Source: Myxococcales bacterium (GTDB lineage: Bacteria > Myxococcota_A > Polyangia > Polyangiales > Polyangiaceae). Taken from it: a stretch of DNA of 64,000 bases. The translations under genes and the position numbers were made by a program. The stretch spans positions 248,001 to 312,000 of the forward strand of contig JADJKB010000008.1 in NCBI GenBank assembly GCA_016706225.1, read 5' to 3'. A model generated the notes under the pieces. It was not told the DNA's origin. It did no database searches and saw only the letters and a list, made by a program, of their open reading frames with translations. The first letter of the stretch is position 1, and the number at the start of each line of letters is the position of its first letter. Of this stretch, positions 17,192 through 24,305 are shown in pieces.

Positions 17192-17374
17192 ATGACTCGA
17201 AGGGGACGCACCAGGCAGAGGCTCATCGGCATGCTGCAGAACCGCATCGGCGAGGCGAGGCTCGACGAGGTCCCCGACTCGCGCGACCGGCCCGGCCGCC
17301 GGCGGGAGCAGAGCGCGCTCTTGGGGGATGAGCCAGGAACCGGGTGGCTTGCGGGGCAGCGTGGCCCGGACTAG
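17192..17374 (+). other. Short open frame, possible transposase remnant
   Basis: The 313-nt gap after the HNH gene holds a 60-codon ATG frame encoding LDEVPDSRDRPGRRREQSALLG. This loosely recalls the DPRxRRGRRhPL start of ISAs1-like transposases, then loses similarity. No terminal inverted repeats or remaining transposase domain are visible. It may be a degraded insertion sequence or chance coding; I would not annotate it as a gene. Confidence 0.2.
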
Positions 17375-17413
17375 ACGATGCCTTCACGACCGAACCAAGC
17401 GGAGCGGAGCCCC

Positions 17414-17749
17414 ATGAAGAAGTTTCTCGTCCTCTACAAAGCGCCGATGGCCTCGTACGAGCAGGCGAAAAAAGCCACGCCCGAGCAGCAAAAAGCCGGC
17501 ATGGACGCCTGGATGGCGTGGAGCAAGAACTCGAGCGGCACGATTGTCGACATGGGGGCGCCGCTCGGCAAGGGCGTGCATGTGACGACTGCCGGTGCCG
17601 CCGAAGTCCCCAACGATCTGGGGGGCTACTCGGTGCTCCAGGCAGAGTCCAAAGAGGCTCTGGCCGAGAGCCTGAAAGGGCATCCGCATTTCATGATGCC
17701 CGAGGGGTTCATCGAGGTCGTCGAGATCATGCAAATCCCGGGGATGTGA
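17414..17749 (+). CDS. YCII-like dimeric alpha-beta barrel protein
   Basis: A 111-residue cytosolic protein; the ATG at 17414 follows GGAG in GGAGCGGAGCCCC. The text MKKFLVLYKAPMASYEQ, WMAWSKNSSGTIVDMGAPLG, LGGYSVLQAESKEALAESL and HPHFMMPEGFIEVVEI matches the small YCII/YciI-related fold (two beta-alpha-beta units forming a dimer). Members are often annotated as hypothetical; some act in detoxification or as small-molecule enzymes, and the function here is unknown. It appears monocistronic and converges on the CARDB gene 27 nt away. Confidence 0.8.
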   Translation: MKKFLVLYKAPMASYEQAKKATPEQQKAGMDAWMAWSKNSSGTIVDMGAPLGKGVHVTTAGAAEVPNDLGGYSVLQAESKEALAESLKGHPHFMMPEGFIEVVEIMQIPGM

Positions 17750-17776
17750 GTCGGCGCGTTGCTCCCGACGCTGAGG

Positions 17777-19330
17777 TCACTTGCGCAGGATCCTCAGGGC
17801 TCGGAGCGCGATGTTGTCGTACTCGTCGGTCTCCGCGACGGTGTCCCCATCGTCCACGGCCATCAACACGTAGTGGTAACCCTCGCCGGCGTCGGCGGGC
17901 ACCTGCGTTCGCAGCACGTGCTCGCCGCGCTCGCCGCCACTCTGCAGGCCGAGGACGGCGAAGTCCGTCAGCCGCTGGTCTTTCGCATCCAGGCGCGGGT
18001 CGGCGGAGAAATAGAATGCTACCTTGAACGGACCGCTCCGATCCGCTCCCATGTTGCGCAGCGAGAAGCGCAGCTCGAGCGGGTCGCCCGGCAAGGCCGA
18101 TGACTTGTCGAGGAAGAAGAAGCGATCGCTGAGGTTGACTTTCCGGATGGCGAGCGGCACCGCCTTGATGTTGTTGCGCTCCTTGAGCTCGCCGTTCTTG
18201 TCGTCGACATCGACGATCACCCCCACGAAGTACTTGCCGCTGGCGAGCGCGGGGACGGTGAGCTCCTGGTGGAAGGTGCCGCTGGTCGTGTTGGCGGCGA
18301 GCCCCGTGATCTCCAGCGTGTCAGCCAGCGTGTCGGTCGGGTCGATGCTCGCATTCTTCGAGATGTAGGCCGCGACCTTGAACGGCAGCGCGGCGACCTT
18401 GCCCTGGTTCTGGAGGCGGTACGCGAGCACGATGCGCGAACCCGGCGCGGCCGCATCCCGGCTCACGGAGAGCTGTCCGACGACCAGATCCGGCGAGCGG
18501 AACACCCAGTAGGGAGCCGACTCGGAGTTGTCGCTCTCGTTGGCTTCCAAGACTGCGCCGTCGAGGTCCGCGACGATGCCGAGCTCGACCTGCTGACCGC
18601 GGACCGGACAGCGGGTGTCCACGGCAAGCTTGCGACTGATTGTGAGCTGGCCATTGCCGGCGATCGCCCCGTGGATGAAGGTCGTGAGGATCAGATCGTC
18701 GTGGGTCAGCTCCGCGTCGTCGGAGCAGTAGAGCCCGAGCTTGAAGGGCCCCTGGGCGGCGTAAGGCGTCGTGTTCTTGACCGTCGCCGACAGCTTGATC
18801 TCCCGGGCTGCTGGCCCGCGGTCGGGCGTGAGCGAGACCTTCTCGACCCGCAGGTTCGGCAGGAAGCTCGGGTCGACCGTGATCGGAACCGCTTTGAAAT
18901 TGTTGTCCTCGGAGCGCTCGAGCACCGTGCCCCAGGCATCGGCATAAGCGTACACACTCCCAGGCTTGCACTTGTCGCACGGGGGCAAGCGGACTCGGGC
19001 GGAGAACGTCGAGCTCTGCCCGGCGCCGAGTCCTCGGTCCACCTGGATCGCACCGATGCGCGTGACGTTGCCGCGCTTGGGTACGATGAGTCCGTCGCTG
19101 TGATAGATGGCGATCCGGAACGGACCCGCATCCACCGTGCCCGAATTCGTGGCGGTCAGCTCGACCTCGAGCCACGAGTCCGGCGCGGCCTGATCGTGAC
19201 TGAGGGCGAGCTTGCTGATGACCAGATCCGGTCTCGCCGCCGGGACCTGCGCCGCGACATCGGAGGCGATGCCTAAGCACAAAACCGACGTGAGCAAGCT
19301 CCCGTTGCGTAGAAAATTCGTGCGGGCCAT
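17777..19330 (-). CDS. Exported protein with four CARDB repeats
   Basis: A 517-residue product; the ATG at 19330 gives a signal peptide (SVLCLGIASDVAAQ). Four Ig-like CARDB modules of about 115 residues follow, each starting with PDL-type text and ending with an acidic loop: PDLVISKLALSHD, LPNLRVEKVSLTPD, PDLVVGQLSVSRD and a weaker fourth starting KVNLSDRFF. Repeated closing motifs are ERSEDNNFKAVPI, EANESDNSESAPY, ELKERNNIKAVPL and ETDEYDNIALRAL. CARDB domains bind carbohydrates or proteins at the cell surface. No catalytic domain is present. It is divergent from the recombinase gene. Confidence 0.88.
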   Translation of the reverse strand: MARTNFLRNGSLLTSVLCLGIASDVAAQVPAARPDLVISKLALSHDQAAPDSWLEVELTATNSGTVDAGPFRIAIYHSDGLIVPKRGNVTRIGAIQVDRGLGAGQSSTFSARVRLPPCDKCKPGSVYAYADAWGTVLERSEDNNFKAVPITVDPSFLPNLRVEKVSLTPDRGPAAREIKLSATVKNTTPYAAQGPFKLGLYCSDDAELTHDDLILTTFIHGAIAGNGQLTISRKLAVDTRCPVRGQQVELGIVADLDGAVLEANESDNSESAPYWVFRSPDLVVGQLSVSRDAAAPGSRIVLAYRLQNQGKVAALPFKVAAYISKNASIDPTDTLADTLEITGLAANTTSGTFHQELTVPALASGKYFVGVIVDVDDKNGELKERNNIKAVPLAIRKVNLSDRFFFLDKSSALPGDPLELRFSLRNMGADRSGPFKVAFYFSADPRLDAKDQRLTDFAVLGLQSGGERGEHVLRTQVPADAGEGYHYVLMAVDDGDTVAETDEYDNIALRALRILRK

Positions 19331-19496
19331 GTGCAATCGAAGACGCAACCGACATGCCAGAGGGTGAGCTCGCAAAGTGGCCCAGAAGATCGCGCGCGCC
19401 GCAGAACGCGGCGGCAAGGCTTGCGCTCGGAGCCGCCAGATGCGGGACATTTGCGGGGCGGCTACCGGCGCCAATTGACTCGTGTAGGCTCGCGCC

Positions 19497-21593
19497 GTGG
19501 TGACGCCGGAGGCGAGGGAGGTGGTACCCGAGCTGCCCGCTTTCGCTCGCGAGCTCACTCCCGGCGGCACGACGAACCGCGCAGTCCGGCAGCTCCACGC
19601 GAGGCTCTGTCAAGTCGAGCCAACGAGCCCGCTGCCCGAACGGCTGCACGCCATCGAACAACTCACCCGCTGGGTGTGCGACGGACCGAAACCGCCGCCG
19701 CTCGACGGCGCTGCGACCGAGCCGTACGCGACTACGCGGCTGAGGCTGCTCTTGCGGGCGCTCGTCAACGTCCCGGAGCTGCAGCGTCGGCTGCGCGAGA
19801 CCACGACCAGCGTGCTGTCCGAGGCCAACGCCCTCGGGCTCCTGTGCGAGGTGGGGCTGCCCAACGACCGCGGACTCCTGGACGAGACGAGTGATCGGCT
19901 GGCGCGCCGTCTCTTGCCTCGGGCACCCGACCCTCGCGATCTCGGTGAGCTGTTCGCGCACATGTTCAAGACGTCGCGGGATGCCGACTGGCTCGCCGGG
20001 CTCCCGACGGAGCTCGTGGTCGAGTTCTTGACGGTGCTCGGCGACGTGTGGCAGCCGCTGCGCGACGCAACGGAAGACGCGCTGGCGCTGCTCACTACCC
20101 GGGTCTCGGCGCTCGGCTTGTCGGACGACATTCGACGGCGCGGGCCTGCCGGACCGGTGCGAGAGAGCCCGTTCTTCCGGGTGCATCACGCCGCCTTTGA
20201 CGAGCTGCCGGAGCTCTCGACGTTGTGTCGTAGCGATCTGGTGGTCGTGCTCGACAACCTCGAGCGCTTCGGTGTCAGCGTCGACGTCGTTTACCGGCTG
20301 GAAGTCATCGCGAAGTGCCTCACGCGCATCGAGTCCATCTTGGTGGCGCGGGATCCCCGGAAGACGCCCGAGATCGTCAGTGCCGAGGCGGCGTTCGTGG
20401 CGGAGCTGGTGCGGGCGCGGCTGCGTGAGCAGAGTGTGCGCGGGGTGGTTCGGGACAATCTGCAGCTCCTGGCGCGCAAGGTCATCGAGCGCGCGGGCGA
20501 GACCGGTGAGCACTACATCACCGTGTCCCGGGGTGAGTGGTGGAAGATGCTGGCCTCGGCCGCGGGAGGTGGCTTTCTCACTGCGTTCACCTGCGCCGGG
20601 AAGTTCCTGACGAAGTGGGGCGGTTTTGCGCCGGCCATCGAGGGCATGGTCAACGCAGTCAACTTCGCCGGGAGCTTCATCGGCATGCAGCTGCTCGGTT
20701 TCACGCTGGCGACCAAACAACCGAGCATGACCGCCGCTGCCCTCGCCGGGTCGATCCGCAGCCAGGAGGGGGCGCACCAGCTCGATGACCTGATCACGAC
20801 CATCGCTCGCATCTGTCGTTCACAGCTGGCGGCGGCGCTGGGCAACGTCGGGGTCGTGATCCCGTCAGCGATGGCCTTCGACCTGGTGTTTCGCGCGGTC
20901 GCCGCGCGCCCGTTCCTGGATGGCGAGACCGCGCACCACGCCATCGAGGCGCTGCATCCCGGCCACAGCGCCACGATCCCGTTCGCCGCTCTGACCGGCG
21001 TCCTGCTCTGGCTGTCGAGCCTGGGGGCGGGCTGGCTGGAGAACTGGGCCGTGTATCGCCGCATTCCCGAGGCCATCACCGAACACCGGCTGGGGCGGCT
21101 CTTCGGGCGTCGCCTGTTCGGGTTCTTCGGGCGCGCTTTCAAGAAACACATCGCGGGATTCGGCGGCAGCGTCACCCTCGGCCTCTTGCTCGGCATGCTC
21201 CCGGCGTTCGGCAAGTTCTTTGGACTGCCCGTCGACGTGCGCCACGTCACACTCTCGACCGGCTCGCTCGCGCTCTCGGTCACGGCGCTTGGCGTCGACG
21301 CCCTCAAAGATCCAGCCGTGGCCTGGGCGGCGCTGGGCATCCTGTGCATCGGGAGCATGAACTTCGGCATCAGCTTCGTGCTCGCCTTGGGCGTTGCGTT
21401 CCGCGCCCGCGAGGTGCCATTGCTCCGCGGGCTCAACCTGCTCGGTGCCGTGCTCGGCCGCTTCGTGCGCTCGCCGCTCGAGTTCGTTTACCCGCCGGCC
21501 AGCCAGACCGAGCAGGTATTTTCTCACAGGCCCAGCATGGTCCCGCGGGGTTCGGCGGCCTCACTGCACCGGATCAGCCGGCCGCCATCCTAG
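19497..21593 (+). CDS. Gcr-family site-specific recombinase-like membrane protein
   Basis: A 698-residue protein starting with GTG (two in a row; the first is used). The N-terminal half is helical and soluble. The second half has several membrane segments (GMVNAVNFAGSFIGMQLLGF, FGGSVTLGLLLGMLPAFG, AWAALGILCIGSMNFGISF). Motifs such as TKQPSMTAAALAG and VVIPSAMAFDLVFRAV match the family annotated as site-specific recombinase, gonococcal gcr/COG4389. Recombinase activity is, to my knowledge, doubtful for this multi-helix protein. The stop TAG lies within the CTAG that begins the downstream repeat, so the repeat forms the gene's end. Confidence 0.72.
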   Translation: MVTPEAREVVPELPAFARELTPGGTTNRAVRQLHARLCQVEPTSPLPERLHAIEQLTRWVCDGPKPPPLDGAATEPYATTRLRLLLRALVNVPELQRRLRETTTSVLSEANALGLLCEVGLPNDRGLLDETSDRLARRLLPRAPDPRDLGELFAHMFKTSRDADWLAGLPTELVVEFLTVLGDVWQPLRDATEDALALLTTRVSALGLSDDIRRRGPAGPVRESPFFRVHHAAFDELPELSTLCRSDLVVVLDNLERFGVSVDVVYRLEVIAKCLTRIESILVARDPRKTPEIVSAEAAFVAELVRARLREQSVRGVVRDNLQLLARKVIERAGETGEHYITVSRGEWWKMLASAAGGGFLTAFTCAGKFLTKWGGFAPAIEGMVNAVNFAGSFIGMQLLGFTLATKQPSMTAAALAGSIRSQEGAHQLDDLITTIARICRSQLAAALGNVGVVIPSAMAFDLVFRAVAARPFLDGETAHHAIEALHPGHSATIPFAALTGVLLWLSSLGAGWLENWAVYRRIPEAITEHRLGRLFGRRLFGFFGRAFKKHIAGFGGSVTLGLLLGMLPAFGKFFGLPVDVRHVTLSTGSLALSVTALGVDALKDPAVAWAALGILCIGSMNFGISFVLALGVAFRAREVPLLRGLNLLGAVLGRFVRSPLEFVYPPASQTEQVFSHRPSMVPRGSAASLHRISRPPS

Positions 21594-21733
21594 AACACCG
21601 ATCAGCTTGCGCTGCTCGTGTTCTAGGACACTTACGTTGGGGCTGCGCCCCAAACCCCCGGCCTTCGGCCGTGCGCGCTCCGCGCGCGAGCGCCGAACAG
21701 ATTGCAAGTCGCTGAAAAACAGACGGTCCTGTT
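21590..21733. repeat. Palindrome-rich repeat, copy A
   Basis: First copy of an intergenic element. It opens with CTAGAACAC ... GTGTTCTAG (21590-21626, perfect 9-bp arms), then the hairpin TTGGGGC-TGC-GCCCCAA, GGCC-TTC-GGCC, and GCGCG-CTC-CGCGC, ending with ATTGCAAGTCGCTGAAAAAC. Copy B lies 241 nt downstream with few differences. The 9-bp arms change by one base in copy B. Being at the recombinase gene end it may serve as its terminator. Confidence 0.85.
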
Positions 21734-21741
21734 GAGCGTGT

Positions 21742-21834
21742 AGGGTGGGGCGCCCCGGCCTTGGCCGCGCGCGGAGGCCGAACAGATTGCAAGTCGCTGA
21801 AAAACAAACGACGGTCACCTGTTCGGCGCTCTAG
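21742..21834. repeat. Palindrome-rich repeat, truncated middle copy
   Basis: A degenerate copy lacking the CTAG palindrome. The segment 21777-21834 matches 21933-21990 of copy B base for base or nearly so (GCCGAACAGATTGCAAGTCG onward through CCTGTTCGGCGCTCTAG). Its terminal CTAG is shared with the first four bases of copy B, suggesting head-to-tail array growth. Confidence 0.75.
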
Positions 21835-21990
21835 AACACCGATCAGCTTGCGCTGCTCGCGTTCTAGGACTTTTACGTTGGGGCTGCGCCCCAAACCCCC
21901 GGCCTTCGGCCGTGCGCGCTCCGCGCGCGAGCGCCGAACAGATTGCAAGTCGCTGAAAAACAAACGACGGTCACCTGTTCGGCGCTCTAG
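21831..21990. repeat. Palindrome-rich repeat, copy B (complete)
   Basis: The most complete unit, bounded by CTAG on both sides (21831 and 21990), 160 bp. It contains the same hairpins as copy A and the full tail ACGACGGTCACCTGTTCGGCGCTCTAG. It ends 42 nt before the dihydrolipoyl dehydrogenase ATG, so it forms most of the upstream region of that gene. No transposase is encoded; it looks like a MITE- or REP-type element. Confidence 0.85.
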
Positions 21991-22032
21991 GCTGGTGCCA
22001 CGGCTCGGCTTCGATGTTACAAACGCCGCGCG

Positions 22033-23445
22033 ATGGCAGAACGTGTCTACGACGTGGTGGTTCTTGGCGGCGGTCCCGGCGGGTATCCGTGCGCCATTCG
22101 GCTCGGTCAGCTGGGGTTGAAGGTCGCCTGCGTCGAGGCCGAAGAGTACGGCGGCGTGTGTTTGAACTGGGGCTGCATCCCGTCGAAGGCGCTGATCAGC
22201 ACCGCACACCAGTACGAAAAGGCGGGCAAAGCCTCGGAGCAAGGGCTGTCGTTCGGTGAGGTCAGCATCGACGTCGACAAGCTGCAGGCCTGGAAGAACG
22301 GCATCGTCAAGAAGCTGACCTCCGGCGTCCGGCACCTGCTCAAACAGAACGGCGCCGAGGCCATCGAGGGCATGGGGCGCTTCGTCGACGCGCAGACGCT
22401 CGAGGTGAAACAGAAGTCGGGTGAGCTGCTGCGGGTGCGGGCCACGCGCGGCATCGTGGTTGCGACCGGCTCGGCGACGATCGAGGTGCCGGGCTTCGAG
22501 TTCGACGGCAAACAGATCATCGGCGCGCGGGAGGCAGTCAGCCTGACGCACGTGCCAAGACGCCTGGCCGTGATCGGCGGCGGTGTCATCGGGCTCGAGC
22601 TCGGCATGGTGTATCAGGCGCTGGGCAGTCAGCTGACCGTGATCGAGCTGACCCCGAATCTGCTGCCTGGCACCGACCCCGATGCGGTGAAGATCGTCGA
22701 GCGTTCGCTGGCCAAGAAGGGTGGCCGTGTGCTCAAGCAGGCCAAAGCCGAGCGCTGGGAGCGGAACCCGGACGGCAGCGTGGCGGTCATCGTGTCGACG
22801 GGCGGCGCGACTGAACGCGTGGACGCGGACGTGGTGCTGGTTGCCGTGGGCATGCGCCCACGCTCTGGCGGGATCGGGCTCGAGGAGATCGGGGTGACAG
22901 TGGACGCGCGGGGTTTCGTTCCGACCGACCCCGAGTGCCGGACCAACGTGCCTGGTGTGTTTGCCATCGGCGACGTCAGCGGCGCGCCGATGCTGGCGCA
23001 CAAGGCCACCAAAGAAGGGGAGGTGTGCGCCGAGGTCATTGCGGGCAAAGCGGCCGCCAAAGACTGGGTCACCATTCCCGGCATCATCTTCACCGACCCG
23101 GAGATCGCCAGCGTGGGATTGACCGAGGAAGCCGCAAAGGCGAGCGGGTTCGAGCTCAAGGTCGGGCGCTTCCCGTTTGCCGCCCTCGGCCGCGCCATGA
23201 GCATTCGCGAAACCGACGGCTTCGTGAAGATCGTGACCGAGAAGGGGTCGGCGCGGATCCTCGGCATCCATATCGTCGGGCCCTCGGCCAGCGACCTGAT
23301 CAGTGAAGCGGCGCTGGCGATGGAAATGGCCGCGACTGCCGAGGACATCGCGCTGACCGTGCATCCGCACCCCACGCTGGGGGAGGCCCTGATGGAAGCC
23401 GCGCAGCACGCCCTGGGCCACGCCATTCACATCGCGAATCGCTGA
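22033..23445 (+). CDS. lpdA: Dihydrolipoyl dehydrogenase (E3)
   Basis: A 470-residue flavoenzyme that reoxidises dihydrolipoamide with NAD+. The FAD site GGGPGG (12-17), the redox disulfide Cys43-x4-Cys48 (YGGVCLNWGCIPSK), the NAD site AVIGGGVIGLELG, the FAD-binding FAIGDVSG and the C-terminal catalytic HPHPTLGEAL (His446, Glu451) are all present. The length is normal. It would serve the 2-oxoacid dehydrogenase complex whose E1-alpha gene lies 7 kb upstream. It is followed after 117 nt by the PspA-like gene. Its upstream region is largely taken up by the repeat cluster, so its promoter must lie in or close to the repeat. Confidence 0.95.
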   Translation: MAERVYDVVVLGGGPGGYPCAIRLGQLGLKVACVEAEEYGGVCLNWGCIPSKALISTAHQYEKAGKASEQGLSFGEVSIDVDKLQAWKNGIVKKLTSGVRHLLKQNGAEAIEGMGRFVDAQTLEVKQKSGELLRVRATRGIVVATGSATIEVPGFEFDGKQIIGAREAVSLTHVPRRLAVIGGGVIGLELGMVYQALGSQLTVIELTPNLLPGTDPDAVKIVERSLAKKGGRVLKQAKAERWERNPDGSVAVIVSTGGATERVDADVVLVAVGMRPRSGGIGLEEIGVTVDARGFVPTDPECRTNVPGVFAIGDVSGAPMLAHKATKEGEVCAEVIAGKAAAKDWVTIPGIIFTDPEIASVGLTEEAAKASGFELKVGRFPFAALGRAMSIRETDGFVKIVTEKGSARILGIHIVGPSASDLISEAALAMEMAATAEDIALTVHPHPTLGEALMEAAQHALGHAIHIANR

Positions 23446-23562
23446 CCGGCGCGAGCCGCCCTCGCCCCGGGGTGATGGGCGCCGGCGGCCGCGCACGGCG
23501 CAAGAGTGGGCCGCGATTCGCTGGGCTGGCGACCCGGATTGGGTCATGGCATGGTGGCGCCC

Positions 23563-24294
23563 ATGGGGATCTTCGATCGAATGGGCCGTGTGATCTCGAG
23601 CAACTTCAACGCATTGCTCGACAAGGCAGATGACCCGAAGAAGTCCATCGAGACGACGCTCTCCGAGATGCAAGATCAGGTGCGCGCCGGCCGCCAGGAA
23701 GTGGTCCGGGCCGTCGCCGCGGAGAAACAACTGCGGCAGAAGGTCGCAGACCTCGACACCGAGGTCGAGAAGTGGTCCCAGCGTGCCGAGCTGGCGGTGA
23801 AACACGACGACGACGATCTCGCGCGCGAGGCGCTGCTCCAGAAGAAGCGCGTCACCGGTGAACGAGATCGGGCCGAGGCGCTGCGAGCCGAACAGCGCGC
23901 CGCGGCCCTCGAGATGAAGGCCGAGCTCGAGCGCATGGAGCAGAAACACCAGGAGTACCAGTCGAAGAAGAGCACCATCATCGCCCGCGCCCAGCAGGTC
24001 AAAGCGGGAGGCGGACCTGAAGGGCTGGGCGTAACCGGTCCTGGAGGCAGTGCATTCTCCGAGTTCCGTCGGATGGAAGATCAGATCGAGGGCGTCGAGA
24101 CCGCGGCGCAAGCGCAGCGTGAGCTCGACGAAGCGTTGGGCGGCGGGCGTGGCCCCGGCGGGCTGACCCGCGAGGAGGTCGAGGCGAAGTTCCGCGCGCT
24201 GGAGTACGGCGGCGGCGCGGACGCACCCAAGGGCGGAAGCGAAGTCGACGACGAGCTGGCCCAGCTCAAGAAGAAGATCCGCATCGGAACCTGA
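23563..24294 (+). CDS. PspA/IM30-family membrane-stress protein
   Basis: A 243-residue protein; the ATG at 23563 gives the family start MGIFDRMGRVISSNFNALLD, better than the in-frame codons upstream. Residues 5-150 are a long coiled coil (KKSIETTLSEMQDQVRAGR, RQKVADLDTEVEKWSQRAEL, DLAREALLQKKRVTGERDRA), as in PspA/Vipp1, which bind and remodel stressed membranes as oligomers. The Gly-rich linker near 165-180 and the C-terminal ELAQLKKKIRIG helix are family-like. No pspF or pspBC lies beside it. It is 11 nt upstream of the degenerate ATPase gene, suggesting co-transcription. Confidence 0.9.
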   Translation: MGIFDRMGRVISSNFNALLDKADDPKKSIETTLSEMQDQVRAGRQEVVRAVAAEKQLRQKVADLDTEVEKWSQRAELAVKHDDDDLAREALLQKKRVTGERDRAEALRAEQRAAALEMKAELERMEQKHQEYQSKKSTIIARAQQVKAGGGPEGLGVTGPGGSAFSEFRRMEDQIEGVETAAQAQRELDEALGGGRGPGGLTREEVEAKFRALEYGGGADAPKGGSEVDDELAQLKKKIRIGT

Positions 24295-24305
24295 GCGCCG
24301 CCTTC

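Noticed and set aside
21590..21990. CRISPR-like array
   Set aside because: Repeats are long, unequal and palindromic with no regular unique spacers, and no cas genes are present.
21574..24111. An 845-codon minus-strand open frame across the repeats, lpdA and pspA
   Set aside because: It is antisense to two clear genes and its translation shows no domain; high GC keeps the third antisense frame open.
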